This document shows positions 16,649-25,304 of a stretch of 64,000 nucleotides of DNA, one piece after another. The notes beneath the pieces were generated by a model. That model searched no databases. It saw only the letters and a program-made list of their open reading frames with translations, and had not been told where the DNA came from. Position 1 is the first letter of the stretch; every line of letters begins with the position of its first letter. A program made the position numbers and the translations under genes. Source of the DNA: Nitrosospira briensis C-128 (GTDB lineage: Bacteria > Pseudomonadota > Gammaproteobacteria > Burkholderiales > Nitrosomonadaceae); contig NZ_CP012371.1 in assembly GCF_000619905.2 (NCBI RefSeq), positions 2,777,942 to 2,841,941 on the forward strand, read 5' to 3'.

Positions 16649-16864
16649 ATGCCTACTTCCATTTATTGCTACCACTGCCACATTCCCCATGACCGCAGCG
16701 AAATGCGATTGGTCGTTACGAAGACCGGCAAGCGATGGCGCTGCGAGCGCAGCATCAAGAGCGCCCAGGCGGACAGAAAAACTCGCGATGCGTTCGGGCG
16801 GCAGATTTCGGCCCTTAATAAGGCGGACGCGCAGGCGAGAATCAGGATGACGTTGAAAGAATGA
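16649..16864 (+). CDS. Small putative zinc-ribbon protein
   Basis: A 71-residue frame starting MPTSIYCYHCHIPHDRSEMR, with a CxxC pair (Cys7, Cys10), nearby His11 and His14, and a further Cys in RWRCERS. The rest is basic (Lys/Arg) and helical. The Cys/His arrangement suggests a single zinc site, but no family is recognised and the ribosome site is poor. It could be a small phage- or plasmid-type DNA-binding protein. It is followed by a 9-bp inverted repeat, ACTCAACAA (16866-16874) and TTGTTGAGT (16897-16905). Confidence 0.45.
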   Translation: MPTSIYCYHCHIPHDRSEMRLVVTKTGKRWRCERSIKSAQADRKTRDAFGRQISALNKADAQARIRMTLKE

Positions 16865-16993
16865 ACAACTCAACAATTATCGGCTTTAGCTGGTGGTTGT
16901 TGAGTCTGTATAGATAATTGAAAGGCAAGGCAGCGGACGCTCGCCGGCCATAAATCGCGGATCGCAGGTTCGAATCTGTCGAATCTTCATATC

Positions 16994-17027
16994 AAAAGGG
17001 TCAGGCAAAAAGCCTGACCCCTTTTTT
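16994..17027. terminator. Bidirectional terminator
   Basis: GGGTCAGGC (16998-17006) and GCCTGACCC (17012-17020) form a perfect 9-bp stem with an AAAAA loop, flanked by AAAA on the left and CTTTTTT on the right, so it can work in both directions. It separates the 16649 gene from the minus-strand gene at 17079. Confidence 0.85.
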
Positions 17028-17078
17028 CAAGCGCTTGAATTAACTCGAATGCGTATTTGATTTATAGTTGTGTCCGGC

Positions 17079-17462
17079 TCATGCAGATTCTTTCTTGACT
17101 AAAGTAAGGTTGGTATCTGCCAGCAAGCCTCCAAGAAAGCACTGGAAGCTCATATCTTTTTTCAGTACGGCGCGGACGTCGATTATGAGGCGTAATTGCC
17201 CGCTTTCCAGCCTCAGAAGCTTCAGGTAATTGGGGAAAAGATGATGTGCCGGTACAGCAATTCCGTTGCCTGCGCGTTCTGCCGGATAACTCACCCATTC
17301 AGGCACCAGGCCGGACTGGCGTATGGCGGCTTCGGACTCTTCAAATACGTAGGCTGTAATGCCAATGGCAGCGCTCGTCCAGTAACTGATCGGTATAAGC
17401 GGTTGTGCTGCCTGAAGGGTTTGTGCGGCTTGCGGCGATTCACGCTTGGGTTTAGCTTTCAT
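17079..17462 (-). CDS. Hypothetical protein
   Basis: A 127-residue protein starting MKAKPKRESPQAAQTLQAAQ with GAGGAG upstream of the ATG, so translation is likely. There is no signal peptide, no membrane segment and no recognised motif. The middle contains WTSAAIGITAYVFEESEAAI and LKLLRLESGQLRLIIDVRAV. It stands alone upstream of mnmC on the same strand but is 227 bases beyond the mnmC stop, so it is a separate unit. Confidence 0.6.
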   Translation of the reverse strand: MKAKPKRESPQAAQTLQAAQPLIPISYWTSAAIGITAYVFEESEAAIRQSGLVPEWVSYPAERAGNGIAVPAHHLFPNYLKLLRLESGQLRLIIDVRAVLKKDMSFQCFLGGLLADTNLTLVKKESA

Positions 17463-17689
17463 AAGGCTCCTCTGTAAGCGGGGTTAGTACTGCTCTCCCG
17501 TCGCAGATCGGGCGGAATGGCTGAGATCAGATCCTGGTTCCTGGTGCAAGGTCAGGGGAACTGTCCAGATGCCATGCAAGTGAAGCTGTCCGGGAGAGAT
17601 ATGCGTATTTTACGGGTTTTAAGGTACGTTGCCCATTGGACCAAAGTACACCTCACGCTGTCGCCAGCCGCAAGCCCAACGTAGATTAT

Positions 17690-19576
17690 TCAGATTCCCG
17701 GTGAGCCTATCCCGATCGCTGGGCTGACCCTATAGCTTGAAGCCTCCCTTGCACGCTTTGCGACAGGAGAAAGCGCATTAACCACAGCCAATGGCAGGGG
17801 CAGCAACTGTTCACAGGATGCCGACGCGATCAATTCGGCGGAAAGTCCTGCGCTGATCAGGCCGCGAGTCCCATGGCCCAGGCTGGTATATAGCCCAGGC
17901 GACAATTTTCCCACCAGCGGCATTGCGCCGGGGAGAGAGGCTCTTACCGATGCACGGCCGTCCAGTTGCCCAATATCCAGCGAATCTGTATTCATCGATC
18001 TGGCTAATACTGTGGATATTTCTGTCAATCGGGATAAATTTTTGGCATGGTCGGCTATGCGCAAATCAATTGCTTCATCATTGAAGCTGTGCGTCGCACC
18101 CATCATATGTACGCCTGCAATTGAGGGGAGCAGGTAGCCGCCGGTACAAACGATGGTTCGCAGATTACGGCTATGCGATGTCGCGGGCAACGCAGTGATT
18201 TGCCCCCGTACCGGCGTCAGCGGCAAGCTTGCCAACGGGGCGAATGATTTCACCTCATATCCAGTGCAAACGACCACTAGCTGAGCCTCATGGCACCAGG
18301 CCTGTTCACACTGGTTTTTCCCTTCCACACGCCAGCCGGCATCCACCGCTGTCAATGATTCGACGCGATGGGCGGTGAAGTGAGCGATGGCTGGGTTCGA
18401 CGCCAATGCCGCGCACATCCGCGGTGGAGCCACCCAGCCTCCAGCGGGAAACCACAGCCCTCCACATGCCAGCTCGATGCCTGCCAGCATGGATGCTTCA
18501 GCCGCATCTACGCGCCGCAATACATGTGGCGGCCAATCGAGTGCCGCCAGTTTGTCGATACGTTTGGCTTCTTCCGCTGAAAATGCCAGTTGCAGCTCTC
18601 CGCATTCGGCGCGGACGATGCCATCTATGGGCAGCTTTTCATCGAACAGGGCGAGAGCATGCCCATAGGAGGCTAGGACGAAGCGTTGCAGAGAGCTCAT
18701 GCCTGCAGCCAGACGGGTGTGCAGTATGCCGCTGGGGTTGCCTGACGCTCCTGTGGCCAGCGCAGGCGATCGCTCGATCAGCTTAACGGAGATGCCGCGC
18801 ATCGCCAGCGCTGAAGCAGCGGCACAACCGGCCACACCTCCGCCGATGACGATGGCTGTTGCCGGAATGGATCGCACGGGGGGCGACCCAGGAAGGCGGC
18901 CTTGCAGCATTTCACGTTTCAGGCCGAAGCCGGGTGATTTGCTTATCTGGAACCCAGCTTGCTCCAGGCCGCGCCGTACATGGCCGGCGCAGGTATAGGT
19001 GGCTAACGTCGCACCCGGCCGGGAGGCCTGCACGATGCCCTGGAATACCTGCTGAGTCCACATTTCGGGATTACGGGCGGGTGAAAAGCCATCCAGAAAC
19101 CATGCGTCGATACTGCCGCAGATTTCAGGTAGCGCTTTGGCGACGTCGTCCACTACCAGCGTGAGGCGTACCCGGCCTTCGCCGAAACTCCACCGGTTCC
19201 AGCCAGGCACGCGGCGCCGCCAGCGCTTGATAAGTTCGTTGGCATAGCCTTGCAGCGCCGGCCATTGTGCCAATGCGTCGTTCAGTTCCCGCTCAGTGAG
19301 CGGATATTTTTCGACGCTGAAAAAATCCAGGCTGCATCTGGATGGGGATGGGATAACTTCGTCGAATAACTGCCACGTACATAAAAAACTCAATCCCGTG
19401 CCGAACCCTGTCTCGCCGACGGCAAATCCATCCCCACTTGGCAATGATGCAAAACGCTCAGCCAGGCGGTTGCCTTCCAGAAAAACGTGGCGTTTTTCCG
19501 CCACGCCGGAATCTCTTGAGAAATAGATGTCGCCGAAGCGGGAAGAAAACGGTTGGCCGTTTTGCCAATCGAGCAT
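17690..19576 (-). CDS. mnmC: Bifunctional tRNA mnm5s2U34 methyltransferase / cmnm5s2U34 oxidoreductase
   Basis: MnmC completes the mnm5s2U modification at the wobble uridine of certain tRNAs. The 628-residue product has both halves. The N-terminal SAM-dependent methyltransferase (residues about 1-235) shows FGDIYFSRDSG, the SAM loop GETGFGTGLSFL and WFLDGFSPARNPEMW. The C-terminal FAD-dependent oxidase shows the dinucleotide motif AIVIGGGVAGCAAASALAMRG, ASGNPSGILHTRL and the C-terminal TSLGHGTRGLISAGLSAELIA. Length and domain order match full MnmC. A family-2 element is inserted 13 bases upstream of the start codon. Confidence 0.95.
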   Translation of the reverse strand: MLDWQNGQPFSSRFGDIYFSRDSGVAEKRHVFLEGNRLAERFASLPSGDGFAVGETGFGTGLSFLCTWQLFDEVIPSPSRCSLDFFSVEKYPLTERELNDALAQWPALQGYANELIKRWRRRVPGWNRWSFGEGRVRLTLVVDDVAKALPEICGSIDAWFLDGFSPARNPEMWTQQVFQGIVQASRPGATLATYTCAGHVRRGLEQAGFQISKSPGFGLKREMLQGRLPGSPPVRSIPATAIVIGGGVAGCAAASALAMRGISVKLIERSPALATGASGNPSGILHTRLAAGMSSLQRFVLASYGHALALFDEKLPIDGIVRAECGELQLAFSAEEAKRIDKLAALDWPPHVLRRVDAAEASMLAGIELACGGLWFPAGGWVAPPRMCAALASNPAIAHFTAHRVESLTAVDAGWRVEGKNQCEQAWCHEAQLVVVCTGYEVKSFAPLASLPLTPVRGQITALPATSHSRNLRTIVCTGGYLLPSIAGVHMMGATHSFNDEAIDLRIADHAKNLSRLTEISTVLARSMNTDSLDIGQLDGRASVRASLPGAMPLVGKLSPGLYTSLGHGTRGLISAGLSAELIASASCEQLLPLPLAVVNALSPVAKRAREASSYRVSPAIGIGSPGI

Positions 19577-19592
19577 CAGCGGGAGGGGTTTA

Positions 19593-19780
19593 ACCCAGAT
19601 AATTCATTAGGCGGCTCTGCGAGCCTACGCGAGTGCTGGCGGTCAGTTTGCGGCCATTTTCGCCGCCATTTTTGCTACCTGCGCGGCGTCCATAGACCAG
19701 GCTATGGACTTCTCTCAACCGGCAAAACTGTCTCGCAACCTGCCTCGCCATCATCTCGCGTCCTAATGGATTATCTGGGT
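19593..19780. mobile_element. MITE-like element, family 2 copy A (188 bp)
   Basis: Inverted termini ACCCAGATAATTCATTAGG and CCTAATGGATTATCTGGGT (one mismatch in 19) are flanked by the direct repeat TTA (19590-19592, 19781-19783). An exact-length copy in opposite orientation lies at 22475. No coding sequence. It is 16 bases from the mnmC start codon, so it probably carries or disrupts the mnmC leader. Confidence 0.8.
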
Positions 19781-19949
19781 TTAATGCAGTCAAGCCGAGG
19801 AGCTTGAATGGATTGCGCTGAAGGGAATGACTAGCCGGATTCAACATGATTTGGCCAGGTCAGTTATCACATCAACAGATGGCGTAAACGGAAACGCAGA
19901 AAATATAGGGATCAAACGATACGCGATACTTACATATCAGACTCGGCAA

Positions 19950-20699
19950 TCACTCGATGTTATCTATCTGCCTGTGCAATTTTATCGTCTCCGCAGTTTT
20001 TTTACGCATTCGAAGGTTGAGAAACTCCACACCGACTGAAAATGCCATCGCGAAATAAATATAGCTCTTCGGGATATGGACATCGAAACCCTCGACGATG
20101 AGCGTCATTCCTACCAGTATCAAGAACGAAAGAGCAAGAATCTTGATGGTCGGGTGATCCTCCACAAAATCACCGATGGGCTTTGCCGCCATCAACATTA
20201 CCAGCACTGCCAGAATGATGGCAATGGCCATCAATGTGACATGTTCCACCAGCCCGACAGCGGTAATGACCGAATCCAGCGAAAACACAATGTCCAGGAT
20301 GGCAATCTGTATCAGCACCATGCCCATGCTGGTAACGGCGATGTTTTTGGCGTTATCCCCTGCGCCCTCGAGGCTGTTATGGATTTCATGCGTCGCTTTG
20401 AACAGCAGGAACATCCCACCCCCGATCAGCACGATATCCCGGCCGGAAACCGAATTGCCAAGTACGGTAAACCACGGTTCGGTCAAACCCATTACCCATG
20501 TAATGGAAAACAGTAAGCCAAGACGGGTAAGCATTGCCAGGCCAAGCCCCATTCTTCTTGCGAAATTACGCTGAGCTTCAGGAAGACGACCGACAAGAAT
20601 CGAAATGAAAATAATGTTGTCTATGCCTAAAACAATTTCCAGCGCAGTTAAAGTCAACAATGCCACCCACGATTCGGGACTCGTCACCCACTCAAACAT
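19950..20699 (-). CDS. TerC family integral membrane protein
   Basis: A 249-residue membrane protein with about seven hydrophobic segments. The TerC signatures are LEIVLGIDNIIFISILVG near the N-terminus and ILDIVFSLDSVITAVG in the middle; the acidic residues in these segments are thought to bind or pass metal ions. TerC/Alx proteins are linked to manganese export and tellurite resistance, but the substrate here is unknown. ATG 20699 follows GAGGAAAATTG; an in-frame TTG lies just before it. It lies between two opposed family-2 elements. Confidence 0.9.
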   Translation of the reverse strand: MFEWVTSPESWVALLTLTALEIVLGIDNIIFISILVGRLPEAQRNFARRMGLGLAMLTRLGLLFSITWVMGLTEPWFTVLGNSVSGRDIVLIGGGMFLLFKATHEIHNSLEGAGDNAKNIAVTSMGMVLIQIAILDIVFSLDSVITAVGLVEHVTLMAIAIILAVLVMLMAAKPIGDFVEDHPTIKILALSFLILVGMTLIVEGFDVHIPKSYIYFAMAFSVGVEFLNLRMRKKTAETIKLHRQIDNIE

Positions 20700-20875
20700 C
20701 AATTTTCCTCATGGTCATGGTCAATGCCGGCCTTGATTGGCGCACAATTTCGCTGCCCGGCTTTTGCCGGGTGTCATCATGAAGTTCATCGCTAGTTTAT
20801 TACGCTGATTTTGCTGATCGCTATACTGCGGAGCGCTTATTACAGCGCTAACGGGAAACAGCCAAAAAATGCCGT

Positions 20876-21862
20876 TTATATTATCACGCCCAAGCTTACC
20901 GCGAACCAGCAATGAGGATCGGTCCAGGTATGTTCCACCTCGAAGCCGCCGCGCTGGAGCAGGTCTTTCAGGCGCTCAACTGTATACTTATAGCTGTTTT
21001 CCGTATGGATGCGCTCACCTTGATAGAACTGCAACGTGGTATCCAGCGCGTCGACTCTGACTGATTGGGGACGTGTGCTTTCCAGATGCAATTCGATGCG
21101 GGATGCTTTGCGGTTCCAAAAAGATACGTGGCTAAAAGAATCCGGTTCGAATTGGCCGCCAAGTTCGCGGTTGATTCTCACGAGAAGATTCTTGTTGAAC
21201 GAAGCGGTTATTCCAGCGCTGTCATTATACGCCGCGTGCATGACATTCGCGTCCTTGACGAGATCTACCCCAAGCAGTAGCTGATCTCCGCTCGATAGGT
21301 GCTGTGCTACATTTCGGAGCAGCGCAATGGCTTCGCCATGTTCCAGATTGCCGATACTCGAGCCGATATACAAGACCAGACGCGGCGAGGGCTGTCGTTT
21401 CAGAAACCCGAGGTCTTCGAAATCTCCAATTTGTGGATGCACGTTCACTGCGCCCATTTCTCTTTCCACTTCATCTTTGGCCAACTGCAGGGCCGCGTCG
21501 GATACATCAAGCGGAAAGTAATTCACGCTGCATTGCTGTCGCAACAATGAACGCAACAAAATGCGCGTCTTGGTCGCCGTCCCTGCGCCGAGTTCACTGA
21601 CGGACACGTTCTGGCCGAGCCGGCCGCATATTTCGTCGGCATGGGTCATCAGTATGGCGGCTTCCGTTCGCGTCGGGTAATACTCGGGCAAGCAGGTAAT
21701 TTTTTCAAATAGAGCCGAACCCTGGGCATCGTAGAGCAGCTTCGGGGGCAGCCTCTTAGGCATGCGTGTGAGGCCCAGGAGTACGTCTCCTGCTATCGCC
21801 GGAGCCGGACCCGGCATGAGCGTGGGGGTCGAGATTCGATTCAAACGCTCAGGCGCAATCAT
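20876..21862 (-). CDS. egtD: L-histidine N-alpha-methyltransferase (EgtD-like)
   Basis: EgtD trimethylates histidine to hercynine, the first step of ergothioneine synthesis. The 328-residue product has the family start GLTRMPKRLPPKLLYDAQGSALFEKIT, LPEYYPTRTEAAIL, the SAM motif VSELGAGTATKTRILL, VLYIGSSIGNL, and ends EVEHTWTDPHCWFAVSLG. The start ATG overlaps the stop of the preceding small frame by ATGA. That frame is the shrunken relic of egtB, so the normal sulfoxide synthase partner is missing locally. Whether hercynine is used here, or egtB exists elsewhere, cannot be told. Confidence 0.9.
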   Translation of the reverse strand: MIAPERLNRISTPTLMPGPAPAIAGDVLLGLTRMPKRLPPKLLYDAQGSALFEKITCLPEYYPTRTEAAILMTHADEICGRLGQNVSVSELGAGTATKTRILLRSLLRQQCSVNYFPLDVSDAALQLAKDEVEREMGAVNVHPQIGDFEDLGFLKRQPSPRLVLYIGSSIGNLEHGEAIALLRNVAQHLSSGDQLLLGVDLVKDANVMHAAYNDSAGITASFNKNLLVRINRELGGQFEPDSFSHVSFWNRKASRIELHLESTRPQSVRVDALDTTLQFYQGERIHTENSYKYTVERLKDLLQRGGFEVEHTWTDPHCWFAVSLGVII

Positions 21863-22110
21863 GTGCCCACCCCATCATCCATCGGTAAATCGGGTGTGTG
21901 GAGAAATGCCGACGCGTCTGGAGCAGTGCGAGCTAAACGCATGGACGGCGTTAAAATAAATGCTCCAGAGTCAGGCATGGACTGGATTGTCTGATCACCT
22001 ATGGTAGGCATTTCAGCAAGCCTCAGGGTCTGATTGTGCACCTCGTCATACCGCCCGGGCCGCTCGAGCGATAGCGAAGATCCGATGTGTTGGCTGAAAG
22101 TTTCAGGCAT
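21859..22110 (-). pseudogene. egtB: Internally deleted egtB relic
   Basis: An 83-residue frame directly upstream of egtD. Its residues 19-48, containing RYDEVHNQTLRLAEMP and QTIQSMPDSG, match the EgtB N-terminus (the DinB-type domain normally continues SPTKWHLAHTTWFFE). Here that continuation is absent, and the frame passes straight to a tail with MRLAR, resembling the last residues of EgtB. The formylglycine-type catalytic domain (several hundred residues) is missing. The ATGA coupling with egtD remains, consistent with an in-frame deletion inside an egtBD operon. It may still be translated but cannot be a sulfoxide synthase. Confidence 0.6.
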
Positions 22111-22474
22111 GGGTTATCTCGTCTTTTTGAAGTCGTTATCGACGCGGATTGAAAGCTGGTTAAACAAAAAAGCGATGCTATTCTCTTAAAATTGTTTATG
22201 AGGAATGGTATTCGTGAACTCGTGAACCTCTTTATGCAGATGTGTTACGCATGCGAATTCTCATCAATTCTCGTTAACTCTGCTGTGCATTTTCTATAAA
22301 CACCGATATGCATTCTGTGCGCTGCCAGACATAGGGGCGCGGTTGCTGGTGGGCAGTACTGATTGCCGTTGGTGAATATTCATGGGTGTGTCAGACAACG
22401 GCTATCTTTGTACGTTACCGCACTGACCCGTTTTAGGAGTTCACGCATTCTGTACCCGTCTGAATCGCTTTTTA
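22111..22474. other. 364-bp gap upstream of the egtB relic
   Basis: No gene or RNA feature found. It should contain the promoter for the minus-strand egtB-relic/egtD unit; no clear -35/-10 pair was seen. Confidence 0.35.
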
Positions 22475-22662
22475 ACCCAGATAATCCATTAGGACGCGAG
22501 ATGATGGCGAGGCAGGTTGCGAGACAGTTTTGCCGGTTGAGAGAAGTCCATAGCTTGATCTATGGACGCCGCGCAGGGTAGCAAAATGGCGGCGAAAATG
22601 GCCGCAAACTGACCGCCAGCATTCGGGTAGGCTCGTAGAGCCACCTAATGAATTATCTGGGT
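22475..22662. mobile_element. MITE-like element, family 2 copy B (188 bp)
   Basis: Same element as at 19593 but inverted: termini ACCCAGATAATCCATTAGG and CCTAATGAATTATCTGGGT, flanked by TTA on both sides (22472-22474, 22663-22665). Both copies are 188 bp and differ at only a small number of positions, so they moved recently or are under conversion. Confidence 0.8.
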
Positions 22663-22765
22663 TTAAGCTAATCGAAGCGGTCAGGAATGAAATCAGGAAG
22701 GTTCTCGTTAAGAAGCAAAACGAAACCGAAAGCCTGGAATTAAACCACTTTTACAGGAGATAACC

Positions 22766-23242
22766 ATGAGTTATGAAGATCGTGATACTTACGGTATGTA
22801 CAAAAGCGATGGCGAAAAAGAAGGTCCCGGACCTCGGTTGATGGGTGCCGATACGCTCATTGGAGAGGACGTCTACAATCGGAAAGACGAGGATCTGGGC
22901 GACATCAAGGAAATCATGCTGGATATGAACAATGGCAAAATCGCTTACGCGGTATTGTCTTTTGGCGGATTCATGGGTATGGGCGACAAGCTTTTTGCTG
23001 TGCCCTGGAGTGCGTTGAAGCTGGATACGGAGAACAAGCGTTTCATACTCGATGTGGATAAGAAACGCCTCGACTCCGCTCCGGGATTCGATAAGGACAA
23101 CTGGCCCGATATGGCGGATCCGAGCTGGCAGAATACCATTAACGCCTACTATGGAACAAAGACATACACTGACACAAGCTACGCGGACACAAAGTCCACC
23201 AAGGACTATACGACGCCGGCTCAAAAAACAACGAAAGAATAA
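22766..23242 (+). CDS. PRC-barrel domain protein
   Basis: A 158-residue protein. The PRC-barrel region covers about residues 23-105: MGADTLIGEDVYNRKDEDLGDIKEI, DMNNGKIAYAVLSFGGFMGMGDKLF and PWSALKLD. PRC-barrel proteins of this stand-alone type are often stress-linked in proteobacteria; the function is unproven. The C-terminal 50 residues are polar, with repeated Tyr/Thr/Asp (TYTDTSYADTKSTKDYT). ATG follows ACAGGAGATAACC, a strong ribosome site. Confidence 0.85.
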   Translation: MSYEDRDTYGMYKSDGEKEGPGPRLMGADTLIGEDVYNRKDEDLGDIKEIMLDMNNGKIAYAVLSFGGFMGMGDKLFAVPWSALKLDTENKRFILDVDKKRLDSAPGFDKDNWPDMADPSWQNTINAYYGTKTYTDTSYADTKSTKDYTTPAQKTTKE

Positions 23243-23301
23243 TACCTGTGGCGCGGATCGGCACTGATCATGTAAAAAACGAGACCATGGTGACCATACG
23301 C

Positions 23302-23701
23302 CTAAATAATAGGCAAAGACGAAGGCGCTGAATCGCGCAACGGCTTGATTTCTTGAGTTGGAGTCAAAGAGGCAAGGTTATCTTGCCTCTTTGTTTTATA
23401 TCGCTCGACTTTCCACCAATCCGGTAATAAACGAAGAACCTCGGGTCGTGTAAGCCTGTCGTCAATAAGGTTAATGACGCCTTGATCCAGGTGGGTACGA
23501 ATCACACGGCCTGTGGCTTGCACTACCTTTTGAATGCAGCGCATCGAAGTAGAAGCGTTGCAATTCTTCTTCCCCATGTATGCTCATTGGGTTTTCAGCA
23601 AGATAATCCGTGGTCGTGGTAATGGCTTGCTCCAATGCCGTTATGAATTTATCCGGCAGGGCAGTGTGGACCTGGTAAGCGTATGCCTGGTCCTTGTGCA
23701 A
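23302..23701 (-). pseudogene. Relic of a DinG/Rad3-type DNA helicase
   Basis: Two minus-strand frames fit one family with a large gap. The upstream frame contains YQVHTALPDKFITALEQAI and EEELQRFYFDAL, resembling the central part of a Rad3/DinG-like helicase. The downstream frame holds the helicase C-terminal motif VI region QKVVQATGRVIRT, then GVINLIDDRLTRPEVLRLLP and the final DWWKVERY. The motifs between them, and the whole Walker A half, are missing. A frame change occurs where they join (near 23540). Upstream sequence to 23835 may hold more scrambled remains. Not functional as a helicase. Confidence 0.6.
23366..23397. terminator. Strong bidirectional hairpin
   Basis: AAAGAGGCAAG (23366-23376) and CTTGCCTCTTT (23382-23392), a perfect 11-bp stem with loop GTTAT, followed by TTTT within TGTTTTATA. 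It can end the PRC-barrel transcript. It lies inside the 3' end of the helicase relic. The rest of 23836-24049 holds nothing recognisable. Confidence 0.7.
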
Positions 23702-24049
23702 TTCGTTTCAGCAGCGATTGACCTATCCAGAACCTGCTTGTTTCGTTGGATACGCTTGGTCCGAGGTGATCTCTGAGAGAACTTCAATGCCCAATGTATC
23801 CGCGGGATCAGCCTCCCCGGCAGTTGAATGCGCAATTAAATGTTTATTCGCTGTCTCACTGTGCCTGGTCGAGATACTCTGCTGCTATAAAAACCTGATG
23901 CTTCAAATGCTTCATCTTCAGCTACTTCAGTTCCATCATTAATAAATTCGAACACCATTAATATATGGGCAACTATTCGCATAGTTACCAGATCACCTGG
24001 GTCCTGACGCTCAGTATGTTGCCCGTCGTAGGCTGTTAAACTCTGCCAG

Positions 24050-25192
24050 ATGCAACCAATCCCTTACTGGCGCCTTTCCGGCTTTTATTTCTTCCATTTC
24101 GCTTTCATCGGTGCTTTTGCTCCTTACTGGAGCCTCTACCTGAAATCCCTTTCGTTCAGTGCTTTTCAGATTGGCATACTCATGTCCCTCTTGCATGTGA
24201 CGCGTATTTTTGCGCCGGCTGCCTGGGGCTGGCTTGCCGATCATACCGGCAAGCGGTTGCTGATCGTACGATCGGCGGCAATTACGGGATTGATAAGTTA
24301 TTGCGCGGTTTTTTTCGGCGAGTCGTTTACGTGGCTATTCGTAACCATGGCGCTGCTAAGTTTTTTCTGGAGCGCCTCTTTGCCCTTGATCGAAGCAACC
24401 ACGCTTTCCTATCTTGGTGAAAGCACCGCAAAGTATGGGCGTATTCGAGTCTGGGGTTCAGTGGGATTTATTTTTGCGGTGACAAGCGTCGGCTATCTGC
24501 TTGATTCAACAAATATTGCTGCACTATTGTGGGCAGTGCTCGGATTCAAGCTGGGCATTGTCATCTTTTCGCGCCAGATCCCGGAGGGCGAGATAGTGGT
24601 CCATGCTGCCGATAGTCACTCCATTCGACAAATATTCAAGCGTCCGGAAGTGCTGGCGTTTTTCGGTGCCTGTTTGTTGATGGCGCTTGCGCATGGCCCC
24701 TATTACACTTTCTATTCCATTTATCTGGTGGAAAACGGTTATAGCAAGAGCATGGTCGGTTGGTTATGGGCTATCGGCGTAATTTGTGAAATAGGCATTT
24801 TTTTCCTGATGCCCCAGTTGATGCACCGTTTCGGCCTTAAGCAGATCATGGTTTTCAGCCTGAGCTGCGCGATAGTGCGTTTCCTGATGATCGGCTGGGG
24901 AGTGGACTGGCCGGCCATCATATTATTGGCGCAAATACTTCATGCTGCGACCTACGGTGCTCACCACGCCACGGCCATGATGTTCGTGCATCGACTCTTT
25001 CGTGGGCGCCATCAAGGCAAGGGGCAAGCGCTCTACACCAGCCTTACATTCGGCATCGGTGGCACGATTGGCGGAATATTCAGCGGCTATGCCTGGGAAT
25101 CGCTCGGGCCGGGCCTTACATTTACCGTGAGCGCAGCCGCTGTTCTGCTTGGGTTGACATTGGTAATGTGGAAGATGGACGTTGAGCAGTAA
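24050..25192 (+). CDS. MFS transporter (HcaT/nucleoside-H+ symporter-like)
   Basis: A 380-residue inner-membrane protein with twelve predicted hydrophobic helices. It opens PYWRLSGFYFFHFAFIGAFA, then shows PYWSLYLKSLSFSAFQIGIL and the loop RIFAPAAWGWLADHTGKR, which is an MFS motif A analogue. The pattern PYWSLYL plus GRIRVWGSVGFI is typical of the MFS_1-like group that includes the phenylpropionate permease HcaT. The substrate is not determined. It is on the same strand as leuC, 112 bases before it, but probably a separate unit. Confidence 0.85.
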   Translation: MQPIPYWRLSGFYFFHFAFIGAFAPYWSLYLKSLSFSAFQIGILMSLLHVTRIFAPAAWGWLADHTGKRLLIVRSAAITGLISYCAVFFGESFTWLFVTMALLSFFWSASLPLIEATTLSYLGESTAKYGRIRVWGSVGFIFAVTSVGYLLDSTNIAALLWAVLGFKLGIVIFSRQIPEGEIVVHAADSHSIRQIFKRPEVLAFFGACLLMALAHGPYYTFYSIYLVENGYSKSMVGWLWAIGVICEIGIFFLMPQLMHRFGLKQIMVFSLSCAIVRFLMIGWGVDWPAIILLAQILHAATYGAHHATAMMFVHRLFRGRHQGKGQALYTSLTFGIGGTIGGIFSGYAWESLGPGLTFTVSAAAVLLGLTLVMWKMDVEQ

Positions 25193-25304
25193 CGGAAAAT
25201 GAGGTACAACGCTCATGTCACTGTTTCTTGCTGTCCCGTTATGGGATAATTTCAGATTCCACCGGAATCGAGGTTCGATTAAACCTAAATCCGAATTCTG
25301 AGAA

